A DNA stretch of 61,466 nt, taken from the NCBI GenBank assembly GCA_025934375.1, contig JAICYD010000027.1:1-61466 (forward strand), given 5' to 3'. A model generated the notes under the pieces. The model made no database searches. It was not told the DNA's origin and was given only the letters and a program-made list of their open reading frames with translations. Numbering within the stretch: the stretch's first letter is position 1; each line of letters starts with the position of its first letter. The position numbers were made by a program, and so were the translations under genes. The DNA is from Streptosporangiaceae bacterium. GTDB taxonomy: Bacteria; Actinomycetota; Actinomycetes; Streptosporangiales; Streptosporangiaceae. Shown one piece after another: positions 25,620 to 35,069 of the stretch.

Positions 25620-26430
25620 CGTCGTCGGTCCAGTCGTGGGTCATGATCAGGCGATACCGCTCGGCCGCGACCCGCAGGAAGGCCTCGGCCTCGGTGTGCC
25701 CGCCGGTCAGGTCAGCGGCCCGCAGCATTCGCACGACCGGCTGGTACTCCTCGGAGTACCAGTGGCGGGCGATCTCGGCGCGGTCGGCGAACTTACCCCT
25801 GTCCTGCATCCACCGGAAACCCCAGGCCTCGACTGCCTCCCCAAGCTCGGCGTACGACCACGGGTTGGTCACCGTGATCGTGGCCATGGCCGCGGGGGGC
25901 AGCGGGACCCGGGCCCGGAAGATCCGCTGGTAGCTCTTGACGAGCAGGTCCGCGCGGCCCTGAATGCCCGCCGAGGGCAGCTGGGTCAGTACCTCGGTCA
26001 CGTGCGCCTCGATCGTCTTGGCGCCGGAGGCCAGCGCGATCGACACGCGGTGATGCCCGTCCTGGACGAAGTGCAGGTCGCCGACCCGGTATACGTCGAT
26101 CGGCGGGATGGACTCGCCGCGCCGCTGGGCGAGGGCGAGCCGCTCCCAGCGCTCCCGCACCCGGCTGCTGGTCGGGCGGAAGCGGCGGTCGAAGTCCCGG
26201 CTGGAATCGACCGTGCCGACGATGCTGTCCAGCCGGATTGCCTGCAGGCCCAGCCGCCGTTCGCCGCGACGGCCGAGGGCCGCGAGGACCTCATCGAGCG
26301 GCAGGATCATGTTGACGTCGTCCGGGGCGCGGCGCAGCCGCTGGGCCAGCCGGGCCAGCACCTGGCGGCGCCGGGCGCGCAGGAAGTCGTCGGCGACGTC
26401 GGCGCGCGGGAAGCCGGTGCTAGTGCGCAT
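25585..26430 (-). CDS. ParB/sulfiredoxin-like fold protein of unknown role
   Basis: The 281-residue protein contains PIDVYRVGDLHFVQDGHHR then VSIALASGAKTIEAHV (about 109-145), which matches the ParB/Srx nucleotide-binding fold. There is no obvious HTH of a centromere-binding ParB, and it is not next to parA, so it is not a chromosome-partition gene. The C-terminal part includes a conserved-looking MTHDWTDDVIERLQG. It overlaps the convergent ABC ATPase gene by 35 nt and the upstream metallophosphoesterase gene by 11 nt. Function unknown; the DGHHR segment may bind a nucleotide. Confidence 0.8.
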   Translation of the reverse strand: MRTSTGFPRADVADDFLRARRRQVLARLAQRLRRAPDDVNMILPLDEVLAALGRRGERRLGLQAIRLDSIVGTVDSSRDFDRRFRPTSSRVRERWERLALAQRRGESIPPIDVYRVGDLHFVQDGHHRVSIALASGAKTIEAHVTEVLTQLPSAGIQGRADLLVKSYQRIFRARVPLPPAAMATITVTNPWSYAELGEAVEAWGFRWMQDRGKFADRAEIARHWYSEEYQPVVRMLRAADLTGGHTEAEAFLRVAAERYRLIMTHDWTDDVIERLQGRRRR

Positions 26431-27133
26431 CGCCGCCGCCAGGGGCGGGCTGGACCCGGATCAGGTGCCAGCCGGTCACGTTGCGGACCATCGTTTCGTC
26501 CTCTAGCCTGGCGGTTCCCGCCGCGCCTGCGGCCGCGCTCACGCGGGGCTGCACGTGCCCGTGCAGCAGCAGCGGGGGACGCAGCGCCCGCACCAGGCCA
26601 TGCAGCGCGGTAAACCCGCGGTGCGGCGGGTCGTCCTCATCCCCGACGCCGCGCGGCGGGGCGTGCGTGATCAGCACGTCCACGCCGCCGTCGCGGCGCG
26701 GGCGCTGGCACCGGGCCCGGGCGCGCAGCGCCATCGCGCGCCGCGCCTGCTGGCGATCGGTGTACTGGTTGGGGCCGGCCGAGTAGCGCAGGCACCCGCC
26801 GAGGCCAGCTATCCGCAGGCCAGCCACGTCGATGAGGCGGCCATCGGCGTTGATGGCCCCGTCCGGCCACGGCGGCCGCACCGGAATGCCGGCCCGCAGC
26901 GTCAGCCCCGCCCGCGACATCCGGTAGCCGCTCAGGTCGGGATCGTGGTTGCCGGGCACGAAGACCAACGGCACGTCGAGCGCGTTCATCAGCGACCCAA
27001 GATAGTCGAACGGCAGGTCGCCGCAGGCCAGGATCAGGTCAGCCTTACGGGCCACGCCCGGATCGGCCGCCAGTGCCTCATCGGGGGCATCGGAGACCGC
27101 GAGCGCCCAGCGAGGGGCGTCGCCGCCGCCCAT
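26420..27133 (-). CDS. Metallophosphoesterase
   Basis: The 237-residue calcineurin-like protein shows ACGDLPFDYL (GD motif), VPGNHDPD (GNHD), VLITHAPP (H ligand) and LLLHGHVQP (GHxH-like). The first metal motif, normally D-x-H, reads VSDAPDEAL, so the first histidine is absent; related proteins with SDEVD-type motifs exist, so activity is still possible. Members hydrolyse phosphomonoesters or phosphodiesters, including cyclic nucleotides. It begins immediately after the stop of the small membrane protein (27134) and overlaps the ParB-like gene by 11 nt. Confidence 0.88.
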   Translation of the reverse strand: MGGGDAPRWALAVSDAPDEALAADPGVARKADLILACGDLPFDYLGSLMNALDVPLVFVPGNHDPDLSGYRMSRAGLTLRAGIPVRPPWPDGAINADGRLIDVAGLRIAGLGGCLRYSAGPNQYTDRQQARRAMALRARARCQRPRRDGGVDVLITHAPPRGVGDEDDPPHRGFTALHGLVRALRPPLLLHGHVQPRVSAAAGAAGTARLEDETMVRNVTGWHLIRVQPAPGGGDAH

Positions 27134-27520
27134 TCAGTGCGCCGTCGGCTGCCGGACGTGCAGGCCGCGGTGCCGCAGCGCCTCTTCGGCCCGGTAGATC
27201 TCCGCCAGCCGCGCCCGGTCACCGCCGCGCGGCGGGGGGACGTCCATGCGGCGGCAGGCGACGGTCAGCACGTCCAGGTACGCGCCGCGCAGCGCCTGCA
27301 CCCGATGGTTCTTGGCGGTCAGCCCGGCCCGGGTCTCGGTGTCCTCCAGCTCGGCGCGCAGCCTGCGCAGGTCGGCCTCCAGCCGGTACAGCGGCTCCGG
27401 CGCCAGGGGCCTTCGCCGGGCCTCGCCCAGCCGTTGCGCGCCACGCCACGCGCCGATGAGGGCGCATCCCGCCACGGGCATCGCGGCAAGGGCGATAATC
27501 AGCTCCACGACCCAGGCCAT
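27134..27520 (-). CDS. Small membrane-anchored coiled-coil protein, unknown
   Basis: From ATG 27520 the product has 128 residues: one N-terminal membrane segment (WVVELIIALAAMPVAGCALIG, in part, residues 3-24) and a charged helical body (YRLEADLRRLRAELEDTETRA) likely to form a coiled coil. The longer open frame upstream runs antisense into the GH13 gene and is not used. It abuts the metallophosphoesterase start, so the two are probably co-translated. I do not recognise the family. Confidence 0.7.
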   Translation of the reverse strand: MAWVVELIIALAAMPVAGCALIGAWRGAQRLGEARRRPLAPEPLYRLEADLRRLRAELEDTETRAGLTAKNHRVQALRGAYLDVLTVACRRMDVPPPRGGDRARLAEIYRAEEALRHRGLHVRQPTAH

Positions 27521-27652
27521 GGCTCCAGTCTTAGCCCGCGACCGGCCGAAAGCAAGCCGGCGCCGGGAGGGCGGCCCCCTGGTATCGCCGGGCAGGGGCA
27601 GCCAAGCTAGTGAAGGACAACGCGCGAAGGCAACGTTTCGTTCGGGAGAGAA

Positions 27653-29215
27653 ATGGACTTGATGGGCGAAGAGGGCCGCTGGTGGCACGGCGCGGCCTTG
27701 TACCAGGTCTACGTACGGTCGTTCCTGGACACCAATGGCGATGGCTACGGTGACCTGGCCGGAGTCATCGACCGGCTGGACTACCTGGCCTGGCTGGGCG
27801 TCGACGGCATCTGGCTGTCCCCGACGATGCCCTCCCCGGACGAGGACTGGGGCTACGACGTCAGTGACTACCTTGGCGTGCACCCGGAGCTAGGGGACAT
27901 GGCGGCCATGGACCGGCTGATCGCGCAGGCGAGGGCGCGCGGCCTGCGGGTGCTGCTCGACCTGGTGCCCAACCACACCAGCACCGCGCACCCGTGGTTC
28001 ATTGACGCCGCGGCCAGCAAGGACGCGGTCTTCCGTGACTACTACGTGTGGGCGGACCCCGCGCCGGGGGGCGGGGCGCCCAACAACTGGGTCGACGCCA
28101 CCGGCGCCAGCGCGTGGGAGTGGCACGAGCCGACCGGGCAGTACTACCTGCACCTGTTCCTGGACAGCCAGCCGGACCTGAACTGGCGCGAGCCGGCCGT
28201 GCACCGGGAGTTCGAGCAGATCGTCCGGTTCTGGTTCGACCGGGGAGTGGCGGGGTTCCGGATCGACGTGGCGCACGGCCTGTACAAGGACGCGAAGCTC
28301 CGCGACAACCCGCCCGCGACGGTTATCAACCCGCTTGGCCACCGGTCGGGGCTAGAGCCGAAGTACAGCGTCAACCAGCCGGAGTCGCACGGGGTGTTCC
28401 GCGATTGGCGGGCCATCGCCGAGGCCTACCAGCCGCCCCGGCTGCTGCTGGGCGAGACCTGGGTCGGGGACTACGGCATGCTGGCCGGGTTCTACGGGGA
28501 CGACGACGAGCTGCAGCTCGCGTTCAACTTCCCGTTCGTGTTCTCGATGTTCGAGGCGGCCGAGCTGTCCACGGTGGTCGGCGACACGCTGGCCACGCTG
28601 CCCGCCGGGGCGTGCCCGGTGTGGACCGCCTCCAACCACGACGTGGGACGGTTCCCGAGCCGCTGGGCCGCCGGGGATGAGCGCAAGGCCCGGCTCGCGC
28701 TGCTGGTGCTCGCGACGCTGCCCGGGACCGTCGTGCTGTACTACGGCGACGAGATCGCCATGACGGACGTGGACGTGCCGCCCGCGCTGCGCCGCGATGC
28801 CATGTCACGGCGGTCGGCGCCCCGGGACCGGGCGCGGACCCCGATGCCGTGGGATGCCTCGGCCACGCACGGCTTCACCGCCGACGGCGTCCGGCCGTGG
28901 CTGCCCTTCGGTGAAACCGCGGCCGGCGATGTCGCCGCCCAGCGTGATGACCCGGACTCGGTGCTCAGCTTCTGCCGGGCCGCGCTGGCGCTGCGGCGGG
29001 CCGAGCAGCGCGGCCAGATCGCCCGCTACGAGCTGCGCGGCCGCGCAGACGGGCTGTGGGTGTACCAGGTCGGCGACCTCGTCGTGGCGGCCAACTTCAC
29101 CGACGCCCCGGCCGCCATGCCCGCCGGGGCCGGGGCGCTCCTGCTGCGCAGCGCGCCCAAGGATCACCCCGACGGCGATGTCCTGGGCCCCTGGGAGGGA
29201 GCGGTCTTCAAGTAG
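27653..29215 (+). CDS. GH13 alpha-glucosidase/oligo-1,6-glucosidase-like enzyme
   Basis: The 520-residue enzyme follows the GH13 layout: ALYQVYVRSFLDTNGDGYGD, conserved region I LLDLVPNHTS, region II GFRIDVAHGL (nucleophile Asp), region III LLGETWV (acid/base Glu) and region IV TASNHDVGR (third carboxylate). The short C-terminal beta domain is present. It should hydrolyse alpha-glucosidic disaccharides or oligosaccharides in the cytoplasm (no signal peptide). Being about 2 kb from the LpqY/SugABC-type importer, it may process the imported sugar. ATG 27653 has GGGAGAG just upstream; ATG 27662 is an alternative. Confidence 0.92.
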   Translation: MDLMGEEGRWWHGAALYQVYVRSFLDTNGDGYGDLAGVIDRLDYLAWLGVDGIWLSPTMPSPDEDWGYDVSDYLGVHPELGDMAAMDRLIAQARARGLRVLLDLVPNHTSTAHPWFIDAAASKDAVFRDYYVWADPAPGGGAPNNWVDATGASAWEWHEPTGQYYLHLFLDSQPDLNWREPAVHREFEQIVRFWFDRGVAGFRIDVAHGLYKDAKLRDNPPATVINPLGHRSGLEPKYSVNQPESHGVFRDWRAIAEAYQPPRLLLGETWVGDYGMLAGFYGDDDELQLAFNFPFVFSMFEAAELSTVVGDTLATLPAGACPVWTASNHDVGRFPSRWAAGDERKARLALLVLATLPGTVVLYYGDEIAMTDVDVPPALRRDAMSRRSAPRDRARTPMPWDASATHGFTADGVRPWLPFGETAAGDVAAQRDDPDSVLSFCRAALALRRAEQRGQIARYELRGRADGLWVYQVGDLVVAANFTDAPAAMPAGAGALLLRSAPKDHPDGDVLGPWEGAVFK

Positions 29216-29246
29216 CCGCGCTTGCCTTGGGCAGGAACGCGGGCGG

Positions 29247-30488
29247 CTAGTCCGGGGCCGCCAGGCGGAAGGTGGCCACGGCGCAGGCGAGGAAGCACGC
29301 GACCCCGGCCGCGTGCGTCCACGCCATGTCGGTGAACACCAGCAGCACGCCGCCCGCGACTAGGCCCGCGACCGCGACCCCGGCCAGGGGCCGCCTGGCG
29401 GGCTGGCCGGGGGCGGCCGGCGCGAGCGCCCGCGGCTCTTCTTTCCGGGTGCTTGCTTCCGGCGTGCCCGCCTCCTCGGTGCCCGTCTCCGGGGTGCCCG
29501 TCTCCGGGGTGCCCGTCTCCGGGGTGTCCAGGCGTCCGCGCAGGTAGAGCGTGAACAGCAGGGCCAGCGCGGGGATGAGGATGGCCGCCCCGCACGCGAC
29601 CGCGATCGTGAGGCCGACGAGCGTGGCGCGGCCCGCCGCCGCCTGGGCCACGGTCATGCCGGGCAGCATCCGCGGGGCCTGGGCGGCGGCCCACCCGGCG
29701 ACCACGGCCGCGACCGCCAGCGCGGCCGACAGCCGGGCCTGGCCGAACCTCGATCGCCAGCACAGGGCCAGCGTGGCCAGTCCGGCAACCGCCGAGACCG
29801 ATACCATGGCGAGCGCCAGCGGCCGGGTCAGGTCCAGGCCGTAGTGCCGCACGACCACCACGCCCGCCAGCGCGAGCGGGCCGGACGCGAGCCCGGCGGC
29901 GAGCGCGCGACGGCGGAACAGCCGGGCCATCGACGGGGATCCGACGCGAACCGCGTCGGCGGCCAGGTAGACCGCGGCGAGGTACCCGGAGAACGCCACC
30001 GCGAGCACGGCGACCAGGACGCAGGGAAGGTTGAGCCAGGACGTGATGATGTCGCCGCGGGCATTCCCGACCGGGACCCGGCCAATGGCGATCGCGCCGA
30101 TCACCGTGGCGAGGAAGAACGGGGTCACGACCGACGACAGCGCGAGCAGGTTCTCCGCGAAGCGGGATGAGCCCTGACCCCGCAGCGCGTAGGCGGTACC
30201 CCGGAAGATGATCCCGACCGCGGCGGCCGTCAGCGGGATGGGCAGCGTGGACGTGATCGACCCGAACGCGACCGGGTAGGCCGTCCAGCACAGCACCAGC
30301 ACGAAGATCAGCCAGACGTGGTTGGCTTCCCAGACCGGGCCCATCGCGTGCCTGGCGTGGGCGCGCGCCTGCGGCGCGTGCGGCCCCGCCGCCAGCAGCA
30401 TCCACAGGCCGGCGCCGAAGTCCGCCCCCGCCAGCACCGTGTAGGCGGCCATCCCGGCGAGGATGAGCGCGACGGGGACGTAAGCCAC
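29247..30488 (-). CDS. cydB: Cytochrome bd oxidase subunit II
   Basis: The 413-residue integral membrane protein (GTG start) begins MAYVPVALILAGMAAYTVLAG and contains ADFGAGLWML and GPVWEANHVWLIFVLVL, the conserved CydB motif. With CydA it forms the bd-type quinol oxidase that reduces oxygen with high affinity. After about eight membrane segments there is a C-terminal insert of TPETG repeats and charged residues (about 315-355), then a final hydrophobic pair. The start lies in the +1 frame relative to cydA, which has no stop codon of its own. Convergent with the GH13 gene, 31 bp away. Confidence 0.92.
   Translation of the reverse strand: MAYVPVALILAGMAAYTVLAGADFGAGLWMLLAAGPHAPQARAHARHAMGPVWEANHVWLIFVLVLCWTAYPVAFGSITSTLPIPLTAAAVGIIFRGTAYALRGQGSSRFAENLLALSSVVTPFFLATVIGAIAIGRVPVGNARGDIITSWLNLPCVLVAVLAVAFSGYLAAVYLAADAVRVGSPSMARLFRRRALAAGLASGPLALAGVVVVRHYGLDLTRPLALAMVSVSAVAGLATLALCWRSRFGQARLSAALAVAAVVAGWAAAQAPRMLPGMTVAQAAAGRATLVGLTIAVACGAAILIPALALLFTLYLRGRLDTPETGTPETGTPETGTEEAGTPEASTRKEEPRALAPAAPGQPARRPLAGVAVAGLVAGGVLLVFTDMAWTHAAGVACFLACAVATFRLAAPD
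29479..29527. repeat. 15-nt tandem repeat inside cydB
   Basis: Three near-identical copies of a 15-nt unit (GTGCCCGTCTCCGGG on the plus strand) encode the TPETG repeats near the CydB C-terminus; a fourth, degenerate copy lies beside them. In-frame expansion or contraction would lengthen or shorten the loop without breaking the gene. Confidence 0.85.
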
Positions 30489-30489
30489 C

Positions 30490-31815
30490 GGACGGCCCTG
30501 CCTCGCCGCGCGCCATCGCTGGCAGCGGGACCCGGGCGAGGCGCCGCAAGATGACGACCACGAGCGCGGCGAGGATGAGGTAGACGACGGCCAGGGTCGC
30601 GTACCCGACCGGGATGCCGCTCGCGCCAGTCACGGCGTCCGACACGCGCATCACGTCGTAGACGATCCATGGCTGCCGGCCGACCTCGGTGGTGATCCAC
30701 CCCGCGATGAGGGCGACCACCGACAGCGGGCCGGCCGCGACCACCGCCGCGAGCAGCCAGCGAGGCAGGCTGCGACGGCGCAGGCGCAGGAACAGGTACG
30801 CCAGGCCGATGGCGGCCAGCAGCGTGCCGATGCCGACCATCGCCTGGAACGCCAGGCGCACTACGTTCACCGGAGGCTGGTCGGCCAGCGAGACGATGTC
30901 CAGGCCGCGCACCACCGCGTTCGGGTTGTGGTCGGCCAGCAGGGACAGCAGCCGGGGGATCTCCACGCCCCATACCACCGCGTGCCCGTTGTACCAGCCG
31001 AGCAGGTGCTCGGCGGCGCCCCTCGTGGTGGTGGCCAGGCCCTCCATGGCCGCGAGCTTGACCGGCTGGTAGATGGCGACGTCGCGGGCCGCCCAGTCGC
31101 CGACGACCACCTGCAGGGGCGCCGCCACCGACGCGGCGCCCAGCGTGATCGACAGCGCGGTGCGCTCGTAGCGGCCGTGGCGGCCGCGCAGGAACGCCCA
31201 GGCGTACGCGGCGGCCAGCAAGAACCCGCACACGATGAACGCGGCGAAGTACATGTGGACGTACTCGCTCCAAAACAGCGGGTTGCCGAACAGGGCCTGC
31301 CACGGGTGCACGTCCACCGCCCGGCCATCGCGCACGGTGAAGCCGGACGGGTGGTTCATCCAGCCGTTGACCGAGATGACGAACAGCGAGCCCGCGACTC
31401 CGGCGACCGCGACGGGGATCCCGCAGGCGAAGTGCAGGCGCGGCGACAGCCGCTCCCAGCCGTAGGCGTAGATGCCCATGAAGATGGCCTCGATGAAGAA
31501 CGAGAAGCCCTCCAGCGTGAAGCCGAGGCCGAAGACGTTACCGAAGTCGGCCATCCACTGCGGCCACAGCGTGCCGAGCTCGAAGGACAAGATCGTCCCG
31601 GTGACCACGCCCACCGCGAACAGCGCGAGCATGATGCGCGACCAGCGCCTGGCCAGGACGCGGTAGAGGTCATCGCCGGTGCGCAGGTGACGGTACTCGG
31701 CGAACAGGACCAGGACGGGGAACGCGATGCCGAAGCATACGAGCGGGATGTGAACCGCGAGGGAGAGCGCCTGCATCTGGCGCGCTTCGAACAGGTAGTG
31801 CTGCTCTATGCCCAC
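30490..31815 (-). CDS. cydA: Cytochrome bd oxidase subunit I (no stop codon in frame before cydB)
   Basis: From GTG 31815 (VGIEQHYLFEARQMQAL) the frame encodes a CydA: first-helix His in SLAVHIPLVCFGIAF, the YVHMYFAAF His of heme b558, WVDM-like membrane segments, and GRQPWIVYDVMRVSDAV with the conserved GRQPW. CydA similarity ends near RRLARVPLPAMARGEAG, just before the cydB GTG. No stop occurs: the frame stays open across the whole of cydB to 29164, giving an improbable basic tail of more than 400 residues. The end given here is the point where cydB begins, not an observed stop. A lost stop, an indel error or a real unusual overlap are possible. Confidence 0.85.
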
Positions 31816-31871
31816 GCACGTCAGCCTATGCCCGCGACGCCCCGCCGGGCAGCCGCCGGGCACGTGATCTA

Positions 31872-32393
31872 CTACACAGTGTCGTAGTTAGCGGGCACGT
31901 GCCAGCGGACGATGCAGAAGCCGTGCCGCAGCGCGACGCCCAGGGCCTGCGGGTCGAAGTGGCCACTGGCGTCGCGGGGGATGGGCACGAACCTCGCCGC
32001 CCGCGGGTTCTCGCGCGCGATCACCCCGAATAGCCGGTCCACCTCACCCGCCTCGGTGATCAGCTCAGGGCGGGCGGGTACCTCGCGGCCGCGCAGCCGC
32101 AGCCGCACCGGCCTGCCGCCAGCCAGGCTCAGCGTCCACTTGCCGCCGCCCGGGGTCAGCAGCACCGTGCCCTCGCTGACGTCGCTGCTGTCGCGGGCGT
32201 AGCTCACCGGCTGCCGGTAGGCGTTCCCGGTCTTGCGGCCGGTGTAGTGGAGCAGCATCAGGTTGCGGCTCAGGGGCGTCGGGAACGGCAGTCCGAGTAT
32301 CGCGCGCATGGGCACGTTGGCCACGCGCATGATGCGTGCTTGGCGGGCCGGGCGCCCGGTTCGCCCGGCTACTGGCGATTGGCTACTCGTCAT
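31872..32393 (-). CDS. DDN-like F420H2-dependent nitroreductase-family protein
   Basis: The 173-residue protein has RNLMLLHYTGRKTGNAYRQPV (in parts) and TPGGGKWTLSLAGGRPVRLRL, the pattern of deazaflavin (F420)-dependent reductases related to mycobacterial Ddn. These use reduced F420 to reduce quinones, nitro compounds or other acceptors, often at the membrane. ATG 32393 with AGAGGAA about 8 nt upstream is preferred over the GTG one codon earlier. It is divergent from a MarR gene with a shared palindromic operator region. Confidence 0.87.
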   Translation of the reverse strand: MTSSQSPVAGRTGRPARQARIMRVANVPMRAILGLPFPTPLSRNLMLLHYTGRKTGNAYRQPVSYARDSSDVSEGTVLLTPGGGKWTLSLAGGRPVRLRLRGREVPARPELITEAGEVDRLFGVIARENPRAARFVPIPRDASGHFDPQALGVALRHGFCIVRWHVPANYDTV

Positions 32394-32445
32394 CACTGGT
32401 TCCTCTCGCGTCCTCGTCCGCGGTTACGCGGTCGCCTGCTCGTAG

Positions 32446-32467
32446 CTTAGATATCTAAGAGTTAGAT
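32446..32467. promoter_or_regulatory. Overlapping palindromes between DDN-like and MarR genes
   Basis: CTTAGATATCTAAG (32446-32459) is a perfect palindrome. It overlaps a second inverted repeat, ATCTAA-gag-TTAGAT (32453-32467). Both are AT-rich in a GC-rich setting and lie between the divergent starts at 32393 and 32511, the usual place for a MarR operator. Confidence 0.75.
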
Positions 32468-32510
32468 GTCAAATACTTCAATGGCGATAGTATGTGTTAG
32501 GCTCGCCTGC

Positions 32511-32960
32511 ATGCCGCCAGCGTTTCCCGAGGGGTTCCAGGTACCGATCGGCCTGCGACTGAACCAGGCCGCCAGGGCCGTTGAGCGCGCCTTCGACGAG
32601 GCGCTGGCCGCCGCGGGCGGCACGCTGCCGACCTGGCTGATCCTGCTCAACCTGGTGATCCACAAGCCAGCCACCCAGAAGGACCTGGCCGAGAAGGTGG
32701 GCATCAAGGAAGCGACCCTGACCCATCACCTCAACGCGCTTGAGGAGCGGGGGCTAATCACCCGGTCACGGGTCGCCGGCAACCGGCGGGTCCAGGTCGT
32801 GGCGCTCAGCGACGCGGGCGAGGCGGCGTTCCTGCGCCTGCGCGAGGCGGCCATCGCCTTCGACGCCAAGCTCCGCGCGGGCCTGTCCGACGCCGACGTG
32901 AATCACCTGCACGCCCTGCTCGGCACGCTGGCCGCCAACGCCGGCGGTCCCTTGCCATGA
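32511..32960 (+). CDS. MarR-family transcriptional regulator
   Basis: The start at ATG 32511 (MPPAFPEGFQVPIG) gives 149 residues. The winged-helix part contains ATQKDLAEKVGIKEATLTHH and ALEERGLITRSRVAGNRRVQ (recognition helix and wing). MarR proteins repress divergent enzyme genes and respond to small phenolic or oxidising ligands. Here the target is probably the DDN-like reductase and the gene itself, through the palindromes at 32446-32467. Confidence 0.9.
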   Translation: MPPAFPEGFQVPIGLRLNQAARAVERAFDEALAAAGGTLPTWLILLNLVIHKPATQKDLAEKVGIKEATLTHHLNALEERGLITRSRVAGNRRVQVVALSDAGEAAFLRLREAAIAFDAKLRAGLSDADVNHLHALLGTLAANAGGPLP

Positions 32961-33049
32961 TCATGGGTCAAAACCGCTAGCCCACTAACGGATGTGACCC
33001 ATGAAACGATCGGCGGCCGGAGAAAAGGGCGCCGAGCGCGGGCTGGCGT

Positions 33050-33571
33050 TCAGTGGCGCGGGCGCGCGGGGGAAGCGGAGTAGGCGGGCGAGCGCGGGAC
33101 CGGCGCGGCCGGGCGGGAGGTCAGCAGCGGCAAGTCGCGGCGGCCGATCACCGTCGACAGCACGATCGCGCTGATTGACCGGGCCACCGAGGGGGAGGAG
33201 TCGATCCGCAGCAGCGTCTGCTGCAGGTCCGCGTGGCTCATCGCCGCGACCATGCACACCACGTCGGCGGCGCCGGTGATCGCGTGCGCCTCAAGGACGC
33301 CGGGGATGGCGGCCAGGTCGGCCGCGACCCGGTCCAGCGCCCCCTGCGCGATCTCCAGCGTGACGAACGCGCGCACGCCGTACCCGGCCGCGGCGACGTC
33401 CAGGTCCGGACCGTACCCGGTGATCACCCCGGACTTCTCCATCCGGTCCAGTCGCGCCTGAACCGTGGCCCGGGCGACGCCGGTGACCCGCGACAGCTGG
33501 AGCGCGCCCGCCCGCGGGTGCTCGCGCAGCGCCGTGAGCAGCGCCAGGTCAAGGGAGTCGAGCTCTGTCAT
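33050..33571 (-). CDS. Lrp/AsnC-family transcriptional regulator
   Basis: The 173-residue protein starts MTELDSLDLALLTALREHPR with an RBS (GGAGG) 4-5 nt upstream. The N-terminal HTH (LQLSRVTGVARATVQARLDR) is followed by the RAM ligand domain (about 65-140) and a Pro/Arg-rich tail of about 20 residues. Such regulators sense amino acids. It is divergent from hppD, a tyrosine-catabolism gene, and inverted repeats lie between them, so tyrosine, phenylalanine or a related compound is the likely effector; this is inference. Confidence 0.92.
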   Translation of the reverse strand: MTELDSLDLALLTALREHPRAGALQLSRVTGVARATVQARLDRMEKSGVITGYGPDLDVAAAGYGVRAFVTLEIAQGALDRVAADLAAIPGVLEAHAITGAADVVCMVAAMSHADLQQTLLRIDSSPSVARSISAIVLSTVIGRRDLPLLTSRPAAPVPRSPAYSASPARPRH

Positions 33572-33627
33572 GATGCCTCCAGCCGCCCTGCTTCCGACCC
33601 GCGATCCCTGCGGACGCTCAGCGTGAC

Positions 33628-33654
33628 TTTAGCTAGGCAATCTGCATAGCTAAA
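33628..33654. promoter_or_regulatory. Inverted repeat, candidate Lrp/AsnC site
   Basis: TTTAGCTA (33628-33635) and TAGCTAAA (33647-33654) form perfect 8-bp arms around an 11-nt spacer, in the divergent Lrp/hppD promoter region. Confidence 0.7.
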
Positions 33655-33661
33655 CAGCGTC

Positions 33662-33674
33662 TATGCTCAGCATA
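33662..33674. promoter_or_regulatory. Second palindrome, candidate Lrp/AsnC site
   Basis: TATGCTCAGCATA is a perfect 6-bp-arm palindrome with a single central base. It lies 8 bp from the first inverted repeat, consistent with cooperative binding of Lrp dimers. Confidence 0.65.
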
Positions 33675-33691
33675 ATGTCATGCCTGGCTAG

Positions 33692-35027
<1,336 letters not shown>

Positions 35028-35069
35028 AGGAAGCCGCGGCCCTGTAGGCCCCGCGTGGCCGGCTCCCGG

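Noticed and set aside
29164..30490. CydA-CydB region read as one 899-residue fusion
   Set aside because: The tail is an out-of-frame, Arg/Gly-rich translation of cydB, whose true frame is clearly conserved.
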